From contig JAPYXD010000715.1 in assembly GCA_030998225.1 (NCBI GenBank), forward strand, positions 4,468,501-4,532,500: a DNA stretch of 64,000 nt. Direction: 5' to 3'. This document shows positions 35,053-46,148 of the stretch, in pieces (positions within the stretch are counted from its first letter, which is position 1; the number at the start of each line of letters is the position of its first letter). A program made the translations under genes and the position numbers. This DNA comes from Diplolepis rosae (lineage: Eukaryota; Arthropoda; Insecta; Hymenoptera; Diplolepididae). A model generated the notes under the pieces. The model saw only the letters and a program-made list of their open reading frames with translations. It was not told where the DNA came from and did not search any database.

Positions 35053-35935
35053 ATGGAGAGACGTCCTTCAGCTCCTGAAGGAGCAAAGTGTAATAATGGA
35101 GAAGAAGAATGGCAGCTGGTGAAAAAAAATAAAAAGAAGAAGGAAAGAGAAGTTCCTGCGCACTCTGCACAGGAACCAAAGAAGAAGAAGAAGGTGCCAC
35201 GGCGCTCTCCGGCCGCCAGTTTGGGCGACACTATCAGGGTGTCGGCGAAGGACGGTGAGTCCTACGCAGAGATCCTGAAAGCAATGAAGGCTACGGTAAA
35301 CCCTCAGAATTCGGAAGCGGAGGTTTTCTCCATCTAGAGAACCAGGACGGAGGAAATCCTCTTGGTCCTGAAAAAGGAGGGTGACGTCTCGGCCTTCAAG
35401 AAGGCGCTCGGCTAGGCAGTCGGGCAGAGAGCCGACCTTAAGTCTTTGGTCTCGAAGAGGTCCCTTGAAGTTAGGGACCTCGTCGAGACCGTCACAAGGG
35501 AAGAGGTTGTGGCCGCGCTCTGTATCGCGCTGGGCAAGCCAGACCTCGAGGACCATTGCAGGCTGTATAAGCGCTTTGGCGGTGTGCAGGCTGCGGTGGT
35601 CCGTTTAACCGAGGCGGACGCTCGAAGCTGCCTCGGGCTTGGTAAGCTGAGGGTGGGGTGGGTAAACTGCCCGGTGCTTCGGATGCCAGGGTCATGGCCA
35701 TATGTCGCGTGGCTGCACGCTTCCAGGCAGGATGGACGCCTGCTGGAAGTGTGGGGTCACGTCGCACGTGGCCAAGGAGTGCAAGGCTCTGCCTAGGTGC
35801 CTGACATGTGCTGATAGGGGCGAAAAATATGTCGCCAATGCTTCGGGCCTCGCAGCGCGGCGGAGATTCACCCGTTCAAGAGGTGAGTCTCTGCTGCACG
35901 AGGCTTGGGAAAAATCAAAATCAGCTCTGAGGTAA
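35053..35935 (+). pseudogene. R1-type ORF1, frameshifted and fused to endonuclease tail
   Basis: Reads MERRPSAPEGAKCNNGEEEW with a Lys-rich stretch, then a stop at 35335. In other frames: RSLEVRDLVETVTREEVVAA and VVRLTEADARSCLGLGKL (the conserved region before the knuckles), and CWKCGVTSHVAKEC (a zinc knuckle) followed by CLTCADRGEKYVANA. The next residues, LAARRRFTRSRGE, belong to ORF2 (compare copy C near 24850), so ~1 kb including the endonuclease has been deleted. Confidence 0.88.
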
Positions 35936-36119
35936 GGCATAAAGAAAAGCGGACTTCAGTGCTGGAAAGACTTGATCGGTGAGGTTGAGAAGGACCCATG
36001 GGGTCTCGCCTTCAAAATAGTCACCAATAGATTGGTGACTAGAAGAAATATCCCGGGCCTGGATAATCCCGATCGAGACAAGTACATCGCGCCAAGCTTG
36101 TTTCTGCATGTAGAGCCGT

Positions 36120-37430
36120 TCCAATGACAGGACCGAAGCTCCTACGTGGTGCGGCGCGAAGAACTCTTTACTCTCGAATAACTAAAGAGAGCGGGTGGAA
36201 GGCGCAAGGCAAACACAGCGCCGGGTATCGACAGGTTGCCGAACGAGATCCTCAAAGAGGTGATCGGGGCATTCCCGGAGATCCTCGTAGAATTCTTTAA
36301 CTCCTATCTTCAGGAGGGGAGATTCTTCGCAGGCTGGAAGAACCAGAGGTTGGTCCTGCTGAACAAGGGCAACAAAATTCTACGAGATGCCTCATCCCGT
36401 AGACCTATTTATTTATTGGATACAATGGGGAAGTTTCTAGACGAAATGATTTTGCAAAGACTACAGGGTCACATGGTTGGCGAGAACGTTTTGTTGGAAA
36501 ACCAGTTCGGCTTTCGGAAAGGCAGGTCCACAGTTGACGCAATCCAGGCAGTGGTGTACATCGCCACTAAAGCAAAAAGAGGAACTGGTAGTTCGAGACG
36601 TTATTTACGACTATTTCCTGCCCATGGACCTGCCTGCTGGAACGAGCATCATCGGCTTCGCGGATGGCGCACTCGTGGTGTGCGCCGCTGAAGACGTCAA
36701 CATCCTGGAGCTGAGGATCAATGACAGTCTGTGGCGGGCAAAGCGTTGGTTGGATAGCAGATGCCTGCAAGAGGCCTCTGAAAAGACCGAGGCTTTGCTG
36801 TTCACAGACAGAAGATCCTTCAAATACCCGAGGATCGTTCTCGGGGAACATGAAATCGAGGGGAAAAAGAGCATTAAGTACCTGGGTGTGCAATTGGATC
36901 GAAGACTTAGCTTCAACAAACACCGGCAGATCACGAAAGCCAAAGCCGTCCAATGTTGGGCCGCCCTAACTCGGCTCATGCCCAACATTGTCAGACCCAG
37001 GGAAGCTAAGAGAAGGCTGGTTGCGAGCGTGGTAAACTCAATGCTGCTTTATGCAGCTCCGATCTGGACAAGTGCCCTTAACAACCATGCTATCCTGAAG
37101 GAGCTGTTCTCGGCACAGAGAGGTTGATGATGAGAATTGTCACAGCATACCGAACTGTGACGAGCAGGAAATCAATCACTCACTCACTCACGGATGGAAG
37201 GCGCAGACTCGTCGAGAAATGGCAGACGAGATGACATGGTGACCAATCCGGGAGATGGACAGACCGTCTGATCCCGGAGCTGGCCACCTGGCTGTATAGA
37301 AAGCACGGCCCAGTCAGCTTTTACCTGGCGCAAGCGCTTTCGGGCCATGGTTGCTTCAATGCGTACCAGAAGCGCTTCAAGAAAACGGAAAAGAGAGGCT
37401 GTGGGTCGGGCAGTGGGCGCACAACTCACT
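36120..37430 (+). pseudogene. R1-type reverse transcriptase, palm deleted
   Basis: LPNEILKEVIGAFPEIL and NQFGFRKGRSTVDAIQAVV are retained, then a ~250-base deletion near 36588 removes motif A (first catalytic Asp) and motif B. It resumes in another frame at DYFLPMDLPAGTSIIGFAD, where the FADD box reads FADG. The thumb (KSIKYLGVQLDRRLS) is open to about 37127. It is catalytically dead by two independent changes. Confidence 0.9.
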
Positions 37431-37466
37431 TTTGACACCATGGTCTCTCTCATGCTCCAGTCTGAA

Positions 37467-38751
37467 CAGATTTCAAATTTCAAATCAAAGTTTGAAATTT
37501 CTGACAAAAATTTCAAACTCAACTAATTAATTTGAAATCATTTACGTTTTTATTTACATTTTACTTTCACAGAAAAAATCACGCCAAAATAAAAAATTAA
37601 TTCCGAGAAATTGAATTTTAGATATCTTTTTCCCTTTCTTCACTTTCATAAATAAAATTATCAACTCGTCGAAAAGCTATTATTACTATAATAATCGTAA
37701 ATTTCGATCTTTTCCCAATATTTTTATACAAAAATCGTCAAAGTTGTTTGATATTTGTCAAAGTTATACTGATTTTGAAAAAAACTCCTCTGGTAACCTG
37801 CAAACTTTGTCAGACAAAATTTGTAGACCTTGTCAAAGCGGACAATTTTGCAGTCTTACGTTTTGCATATTTCATATACTCTGGTTAAAAAATTTAATTT
37901 TATATTTTCAATATCATTTTTTTAATTTAAAAGAAAAACACAAATAATCCCCTTATTTTCAGAATTGTGGTCGGATATGACTGGTTAACGAACTTGTTCT
38001 AACTTTTTGGGCTCCGCTAAAGTATGCCAAAACTCAATTTGATCCAATAATTCTATCGAGATCTATAAATTTGCATTCACATATTTTCTAAAAATTTTTT
38101 ATAAGATAAATGAATAGGAATATATATATTATAAATATATATTATATATATTCTACTTTTTGTGTGTGATTAAAAATTAAAGGTGTTAGAGATTCAATAA
38201 TTTTAATAGTAAACACGTTTCGAGTCGATTAACGATAAACCTAAAAATAATTAAACATTTAAGAAATTAAAATACCATACTTAAAAGGTGATGATGACTG
38301 ACTGTGAAACATTTTAAAAATAGACAATCTATAATTTACTAAAAATGAAAAGCCTTGATATTTAAACAATTTTTGAGTTGAAGCTTTACTTATAAATTAC
38401 TTCTTACATTTAAGAATATCTAATTGATTATTATTATTCTCTTTATCATTATATACTGATTTTGCTACTATTGCAGCGATCGACAGTCATTTTGCTGCAG
38501 AGTGGACAGTAACTTTTTTAGAGTAATTTCAGCTTGCTGAATTCAAAAGTGACTATCATTCAGCTCAATCAGCTTTTGTTTACGAGACGCTGCAATAAAC
38601 CATTTTTTTCGAATTTTGTGAATCTTGCAAAGTCAAATTGTAACTTCTGTAACGTAAACTGTCAAGTCAACTGTGTGACTTTGTAAAATTCACAAAATTC
38701 CAAGCAAAATACGTTGAGAAACAATTTGGACAGAACTGACATCAACTTATC
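37467..38751. other. AT-rich DNA with a TIR-family fragment
   Basis: 37484-37520 is a small palindromic run of TTTGAAATTT words. 37740-38070 is a diverged fragment of the TIR-family repeat (GTTAACGAACTTGTTCTAACT and CAATAATTCTATCGAGA match copies 1-2). 38118-38155 is an A/T-only tract. No gene is seen. Confidence 0.6.
37740..38070 (+). repeat. TIR-family repeat, diverged fragment
   Basis: Aligns in order with the interior of 10811-11400, with many substitutions and a missing middle. Both termini are absent, so this is an old copy. Confidence 0.6.
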
Positions 38752-39430
38752 ATGGATGACGTCAAGAAAGTTGAAGAAGATGACGATACCGAAGAAATCG
38801 AATCGGCTGTATAAGCGATTGAAAGAAATGAAGATTTGATCCTCAATCAAGCAGAAGATGCGAATGATGTCGAAGTTCAAGAAGCCAAAAATTCAAGCTC
38901 GAAGGAAAAGGAAGAATCTAGTAATTCAGTACCGGGAATTTCCTTTTACGAACTCAATGCTGTGACTTTTTTTGCTCTTTACGTCGCTTCTAGATGCTTC
39001 CTAAAAAACCAGTGTAAATCTTGTCGAGAAGATATGATGAAGACTCCGATGGAAGAGAGCAAGGATAACGTGTACTACATCAGACTGACGGAATATAAAA
39101 GTTTGGACGAAAATGCCCCAGAAGTTGAGAAACTGACAAGACGAAGAGACCAATTCTCATACATTGTTTATGAACTGCGATGATTTCATTCGTCTTGGGA
39201 AAAGTACTGGAATTCGGAAAATTTGCTGGACTATTTGACAGAAGAAGCCAAAACTCATACGAAACAGCATATCCCTGAGTAGTTTTAAGGCAGACGGTCC
39301 GTGCAATGAACATCATCTGAATGCCGTCTGATTCATGCTGAGGGTGAAAATCTATTCTAAAACTCGGGAACGAAATGGACAACGAAAGGCAGCAAACATT
39401 CACATAAAAAAGAAGGGCAGAAAGGTCAAC
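38752..39430 (+). pseudogene. Transposase-like C-terminal fragment, unclassified
   Basis: The ATG at 38752 gives a short acidic start (MDDVKKVEEDDDTEEIES), an in-frame TAA at 38812, then the same frame runs to 39183: FALYVASRCFLKNQCKSCRE resembles the AGYVxxR...C..C region found near the C-terminus of THAP9/P-type and related transposases. A later frame has VKIYSKTRERNGQRK, which could continue that region. Family assignment is by a short motif only. Confidence 0.45.
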
Positions 39431-41110
39431 GTTGTTATGAACAATGAAGGTAAAAATAACTTTATGTGTCCTTTCAGGGTGTCTATTCGTATATTGAAAA
39501 CCCTGAATTATCTAGGAATTGTTCCAAATTGTGCTATATTTTTTTCATAAATTATAGAAATTAGTAGCAAAATATTGATCGGAAATATTTCATATAACCC
39601 TAGCTTTGAAAGTTTGAATTACTATAATCCCTTCACATTTCTAGTTTTTTCTTTTTGTAATGTGAAGTGCTTGCAAACTCGAAAAATATGAATTTGGTAA
39701 GGTTTTTTAATTTGAACTGTTTTTATAACAGAAATATCACAGTATTGTGAGAGTTTTCTATTCTTGAAACAATGTAGAGATACCTGGAAACTGTGACGTC
39801 CTCTGAAATTACCTACTTTCTTTTTTCTCCGAATCTTATTTTTCTCCATTATTTCTCCAAATATTAAGAGCGGTTTTACATCTATAAATTATTTTATACC
39901 TTTCGACGAATTGCTCAATCTTTTGTAAATAGTTAAGACTAGAAACCTTTTAAGATAAATTCAAAACGCAGCTGCATCAATATGAATACTGAAAATTTAC
40001 TTAAACTATCGTAAAATATAATAAACTTTGTACCTCTATATTTCGACCAAAACACGTCGCCCACAATCGTATTTCCTTTTCAAATACAAACGTTTACCAG
40101 CCTCTAACAAGATAAATGCATAAACCTCCAAATAAATTCAAGCAGTAAATAGTCCAGTATTTAGCCATTACAAGAAATCATAAACAGCTTAGGCTATCGC
40201 TCAAAAGGGACCGCGCTGGTACCCCGCCCATGAAAATACAAATAGACACAAAGTGCATTCTCTGTCTAGATAATATCTTAGGCCTATTCAACATAGAAAA
40301 TAAAACTTTTGAAAATAAGATTTTATGAAATAATTGAATTAAATAAGAAATTAACATCACTTTTAATATTATTCGGTATGATATGAATAAGAAAAGAAAT
40401 TATATTAACTAATAAGAGAATTGCAATTTGAATCTATTTCATTATTTTTGAACTAACATTTGAAACTTATGGAATGTAACCATAAGCCAATAGCAATTTA
40501 TTTAAACGATTCAATAATTAGGAATCTACCTTACCAATGCAAATGTAAATGTTTATGAGAAGGTAAAATACTAGTTTATAAATTACTAAAAATTATTCAT
40601 ACATTTTTCATTAATTCTAAGAAATTCAAACATCAATTTATATGATAATTGAATATATTTCATATTTATTTTCAATAGTAATTTAACAAACCTAAATATT
40701 TTGCCTTCACAAAAATATACAATTATTTTTTACGAATATATTTCAAACTTCGTAAAACTTTAAATCAATCTCAGTCACAAAACTACAATTTAACTTGCAA
40801 TCAATATTCAGAGATATAATTGTATCAAAGAAAACTAATAATTTAATTTAATTAAACTACTATTATTCAGGATTTTAAGTAATAGAAATGTTCTGTTTTA
40901 CCGACACAATTATGTAATTAGATATATATTTTATAAGCAACTTTGCACACAACTTTCAAATCAATATAATTTGTTTTAAATGTTAAATTATAACACCTTT
41001 ACCTACAAATAAAAATGTTAAAACAAAGCAATAGAAAATTAAATTCAGAATCAGATTTTAGAATTATTACTTATATCTTAAGAAATGAATTTCAGTAAGA
41101 TAAAACTTAT
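39431..41110. other. AT-rich, no supported feature
   Basis: Short ORFs only; no motif, TIR or RNA gene recognised. It may be old unique or decayed sequence. Confidence 0.5.
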
Positions 41111-41111
41111 A

Positions 41112-42911
41112 TGGGTCATTCCATATCAAATTTACAATCAAAATTTTGATTCACCTGAAAATTTTTTTCCTCGTTCTAGAAAGGAAAAAAATGACACGTA
41201 TTTTTTTCTTCAATATGATATGTAAATTTTTCAAGTTATTGATTTTTTTATTTTCAAAGTGCAAAAAATGTTTTTTTCAATACTGCTTCTAATATTCAAC
41301 GAAGAGTATAGAATACATAAATGAAATGTGCCATGGGATTTACTATTAAGTCCATGCTTTGATGAAAACTCAGAAACGGTATTTAGTACTTTCTATGCAA
41401 CAATTAAGTAAACAAATGGAATTATCTCAAAAGGGACATGTCTGAATTGAATCATGTTTTGTGTAATTTGTTCGTTAGGTACACAGAACTTTGTGTCAAA
41501 ATTTGGTAGTGGACCGCTTGATACTTTTCGAGAAAAAATTTTTTTTGTGTGACCGCGCGCTTGGAGCGCGCAACGCGAAGTATTGGGTCGAGCGCACTCA
41601 AACATTTGTAAGTGAGTCTACCACATTCCGATGAGGATTTTATGCAGTTCCCACAAATAAAAGTCGGTAAATAATAAAAAGTCTTTTGAGAAAGAAACAC
41701 TGTTTAATTCGAAAGCAGTCATGTAATTTATTAACAATGCACTTTTACATCCAATACTTTCAAATAAATGAAAATTCAATTGTTTTCAATTTGTAATGTT
41801 TGTAATTGTGTCGTTATTTGATCATACACAGACCTTTGAAGACTATCTTTTCGTGCTTGTCTTTCAGGAGTTTGAAGTCATGTTTGGGCCTTTTTTTAAT
41901 GTACTTTGCAACATTTTAGCGAAAAACCAAGATTATATAAAACGGATTAAATAAATTAAAGTGTCAATAGCGCGAAAACGTATTATCTCAAAGTTTCCGT
42001 TTTCTTATACATTTGAAGAGCATAAAGTCTGCTACTTTTCCACCAAACCTCAACCTCAAAAGTTAAATATTAACTGAGATATTAATTTGTTTAACAAAAG
42101 CTAAATTTACCGGTTTTTCCGAATTTTCTCCGCTTCTAATTATCCAATCAGATCAAGCGACAACTCATTTTATTTGAAATTCAATTGTTTACAACTTTCC
42201 AATTGATGTCATTAAGATTGGATAATTACCTTTAATGTCATAAACAAAAAACTAAAAAAGTGCGATTTTTTGGTCTTAAATGTTGATAAAAAATTTATAA
42301 ATCATATTTCATTATCCAAAAGATGACACAATTACTCTATGACGAACCTTTCTTCTGATGGCGCAGTCCGTTTTCTGAAATAAATAATGTCATAAATCAT
42401 TCATAATAAATGCCCTGTTGCTTGGACTATCGACTCTATACTTCGCGTTGCGCGCTCCAAGTGCACGGTCACACAAAAAAAAATTTTCTAGAGAAGTATC
42501 AAACGGTCCACTACCAAATTTTGACACAAAGTTTTGAGTACTTAACGAACAAATTACACAAAAAATGATTCAATTCAGACATGTCCCTTTTGAGATAATT
42601 CCATTTGTTTACTTAATTGTTGCATAGAAAGTACTAAATACCGTTTCTGAGTTTTCATCAAAGCATGGACTTAATAGTAGATTCCATGGCATATTGTATT
42701 TATGTATTTTATACTCTTCGTTGAATATTAGAAGCAGTATTGAAAAAAACATTTTTTGCACTTTGAAAATAAAAAAATCTATAACTTGGAAAATTTACAT
42801 ATGATATTAAAAACAAAAAATACGTGTCATTTTTTTTTCTTTCTAGAACGAGGAAAAAAATTTTCAGGTGAATCAAAATTTTGATTGTAAATCTGATATG
42901 GAATGACCCAT
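41112..42911. mobile_element. 1.8-kb element with ~480-bp TIRs (GGGTCATTCC type)
   Basis: The left arm (41112-41595) and right arm (42437-42911) are near-complementary over ~480 bases, starting GGGTCATTCCATATCA. Outside both is TATAT-type sequence, so the duplication (possibly TATA) is ambiguous. The arm's inner end has the CG-rich dyad GCGCGCAACGCG. The ~840-bp centre is AT-rich without a transposase. ORFs inside the arms mirror one another and are not genes. It is non-autonomous, of unassigned superfamily. Confidence 0.88.
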
Positions 42912-43614
42912 ATATAAATTTATCTTCCTGAATGTAAGATTTATATATATTTAAAAAAAACATTTAACGGTTAATATAAATCAATTGAAAAACTAACTTC
43001 GAAATATACAGAGTCAAAATTTCTCAAATCGACCCCCAAAACCAAAATTTCGCTTTTTTTTATCATTCTGTCCACAATTGATAGATGTTTCGATAAAAAA
43101 CAACTACATGAATTTTTTTTTCAGAAAAATCATTTTTGCAAAAGTAATTTGCAGTTGAATATTTATACAGGGTTTTATACTAATTAGCATAGCTTGAGAA
43201 CGATTTAATGGATTTTCATGCGACTTGCGACAAAATGGAGATCTAATTTCACGCTATATCATGACGCAATCAGATTTTGCAAAAAAAAATTTTATTATAA
43301 AAAAAAGTTATTGTTTATAAACAATTGAATAATTGGATAATTCTGGACCTTCAATCTGAATCGGACAAAGTGATTTATATACTACATTGTTTTGAGCTAT
43401 GATTTCATTTCAAAAAAATTAGTGCACTTAAACACTTTTTGATTTAAAGAACTTTATAACAAGCGTCACTTAGGCGTGAGCCCTTCTCAAGCGGCAGAGA
43501 GTGCGGCGAATAATCTTGCGCACTCTTTCGTTTAGTTTTATTATTACAGTTTAACTTTCATATTACAAGTTTTGATGCATATTATTGAAACAAATTCAAA
43601 TTTAAAAAAAATAT

Positions 43615-44956
43615 TTATTTCTTGTACACAGTTTCTAGTGTAAAATTTTTGTCAGAAGAAAAAATCTTGCACATCAGTTTCGCACCGTCGATTGGTATGT
43701 AACAATGAAATTTGCGCGTATTTTTCAAAGTTTTAACAACTGAAAAACGATTTGTCAACTTTTCTTGGTGTGCCGCATGCTCTTCTTTTGTACAGAAAGA
43801 AAAATTGATGTTTTGGAATTTTTTTTTGACCAACAATAAAACTTTTCCGGTGTTGTGATTTCGTCGCCATAAATACGCCGTAAACTAGCGCGATAAGCGC
43901 TTCTTTTTACACATCCATCCACTCCGTCGCAGGCCCCTTTTCCATGGGATGCGTCGAAAAAATGCCACTCAGCATCGATACAGAAGTCATTTTTATGTTC
44001 TATTAAATTAACAAAATTGAACTTGTTTTTATATTGTGAGCCTGCGCCATCCGAAAAGTAAAATATTTTTTTAACATTTCTCACTCCAAATTCCTGACGT
44101 AAATGCGAAATCAATCTTTCATTGAACAAATGTACACAATTTGCATCGTGGAGGATATACTCAGAAAGTACGACAAAATTTTTATGCTTAACCTTGCCCT
44201 CTTTTTTGTAATAAATCACATACACATGCAAAGTCATTTGATCCTTGGACCACTGTTGAGACTGGATAGCGTCTTGAATGTGGAAACTGTAGTTTTCCGA
44301 GAAGTCCAAGGTGACGATGAATTCTCCGTCAGAAATAGTATTTTTCAAACCTTCCAGAAGAGAAGCTTGCTCGGCAGCAATGAAATCGTGCCGAAGTAGA
44401 TCAGGCAAGTCAGATTTAAGTTTTTGAAGAAACGTGTTTGTAGATTCCGTGTGGCTAAGAAGTTGACATCTGAAAAGTTATTTAAGGTTGCACTCGCGAA
44501 TAGTAAAAATCGTATGAAAGACTGATGGAACTACGATAAACAGATTGATTACCTGTCAGTTGTGAGCCGCTGACTGTAAGACACCTGCGAAATTCTGCTT
44601 GCCGACAAATGTGATTCAATTTCTTCAATTACTCTTGAAGCTCCTGGGCAAAAATCATACATCGACAAACAACAATCTGAATTTGACAATGAGCACGTCA
44701 TTTTTTTTAGCAAATCTCTATAAGTTGTTTCGTAGTTGACTCCCACTTTGCCTAATTCTTGTTTTAAGCCGCGTACTTTTAATCTCATATTTTGGTGTAT
44801 TTTACAGACACAAACGTTGTGTGTTCCTTTGGCACCCGCAAGAATACAAAATTGTGGTCTCAATTTCGTGAAGATAGACAAACTGATTTTCCTATTCGGA
44901 AATCGCACAAGAAATTTTTCATGCAGTTCCTTCAGGCTCCCCAGCAGTAAACGTTT
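43615..44956 (-). pseudogene. Transposase-like protein, middle to C-terminus, two exons with 83-bp intron
   Basis: The first exon seen starts after an AG acceptor at 44957 (KRLLLGSLKELHEKF) and reads TKLRPQFCILAGAKGTHNVC, then a Cys-rich segment. It ends TDR at 44553; a GT...TTTTCAG intron (44552-44470) is removed without loss of frame and the second exon continues CQLLSHTESTNTFLQ. Motifs: FIVTLDFSENYSFHIQDAIQ, VKKIFYFSDGAGSQYKN and WHFFDASHGKGACDG, with conserved Asp residues that could be a DDE/RNase H-like centre. A nine-A run at ~43818 shifts the frame before the last 70 residues (FQNINFSFCTKEEHAAHQEK). I know this protein type as repeated in invertebrate genomes but cannot place it in a named superfamily. 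The N-terminal exons are absent. Confidence 0.75.
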
Positions 44957-45089
44957 CTAGAATACAATGATTTAAACGTAAATTTTTGCTTGCTTGATCC
45001 CCTCCCTCCACGTTTATTGTAACTTGGCACTAAAAAATTATTACATCTCAGGAATTATTTTTTAAGCTTACAAAAAAATAAATCGAACG

Positions 45090-45656
45090 ATGTTTAAAAA
45101 TTACAAGAAATTAAGAAAACATATATTAGAAACAGATTTTTTGCACTGTCTCTTAATTTTTACTAACCGCAAAATTTTTGAAAGTGCTGATAGGAAAACA
45201 AGTATTGATTTTGAGAATTTTCGGAAACGGAGAAATCATGCAAGAAAAAATGCATTATTAGGTCTTTGGTGTTGTTCGAAATTGGAAAGTTTCGTTAGCA
45301 CGACAAAGTTCTTTGGATTTACTGTGCTCTCTGAGAAATTCGACGAGAGGAGCGGAAATTCTAAAATATCTTTCGAACGAGTTATTTACGGCGTATTTAT
45401 GGCGACGAAATCACAGCACCGGAAAAGTTTTATTGTTGGGCAAAAAAAAAAATTCCAAAACATCAATTTTTCTTTCTGTACAAAAGAAGAGCATGCGGCA
45501 CACCAAGAAAAGTTGACAAATCGTTTTTCAGTTGTTAAAACTTTGAAAAATACGCGCAAATTTCATTGTTACATACCAATCGACAGTGCGAAACTGATGT
45601 GCAAGATTTTTTCTTCTGACAAAAATTTTACACTAGAAACTGTGTACAAGAAATAA
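45090..45656 (+). pseudogene. Duplicate C-terminal coding in the right arm (not a gene)
   Basis: The plus-strand frame is open, but its last ~85 residues are the inverted second copy of the transposase C-terminus from 43836-43615 (one Gly to Ser change). The first ~100 residues come from non-homologous centre sequence. Here the A-run is eleven long against nine in the left copy; neither length restores the frame that ten or seven would give. Confidence 0.8.
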
Positions 45657-46148
45657 ATATTTTTTTTAAATTTGAATTTGTTTCAATAATATGCATCAAA
45701 ACCTATAATATGAAAGTTAAACTGTAATAATAAAACTAAACGAAAGAGTGCGCAAGATTATTCGCCGCACTCTCTGCCGCATGAGAAGGGCTCACGCCTA
45801 AGTGACGCTTGTTACAATGTTCTTTAATTCAAAAAGCGTTTAAGTGCACTAACTTTTTTGAATTGAAATCATAGCTCAAAAGAATGTAGTATATAAATCA
45901 CTTTGTCCGATTCAGATTGAAGGTCCAGACGTTGAAAAATTATTCAAGTGTTTATAAACAATAACTTTTTTTGATAATAAAATTTTTTTTTTGCAAAATC
46001 TGATTGCGTCATGTTATAGCATGAAATTAGATTTTTCTGAAAAAAAAATTCATGTAGTTGTTTTTTATCGAAACATCCATCGATTGTGGACAGAATGATA
46101 AAAAAAGCGAAATTTTGGTTTTGGGGGTCGATTTGAGAAATTTTGACT

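Larger units (their letters stand above)
34143..37466 (+). mobile_element. R1-clade non-LTR retrotransposon (copy D), internally deleted
   Basis: The 5' leader at 34163 matches copy C. About 0.9 kb of GC-rich 5' sequence precedes ORF1. ORF1 is then fused by a large deletion (junction about 35845) to the end of the endonuclease linker, and a second deletion removes part of the RT. The 3' end stops at 37466 inside the C-terminal region, without the 3' UTR. It carries the same TCAC-repeat block as copy B (37171-37190). Confidence 0.88.
43014..46148. mobile_element. Palindromic DNA transposon 1 with transposase remnant
   Basis: Left arm about 43014-43870 and right arm about 45400-46148 are near-complementary, starting GAGTCAAAATTTCTCAAATCG at both outer ends. 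The unique centre (43870-45400) carries a minus-strand gene that runs into the left arm, so the C-terminal ~90 codons exist twice, once in each arm. The target duplication is not clear. The arms are unusually long for a DNA transposon. Confidence 0.85.

Noticed and set aside
41393..41700. ORFs inside the long-TIR element
   Set aside because: They lie in the left arm and extend past its inner end, have no transposase motif and no support as genes.
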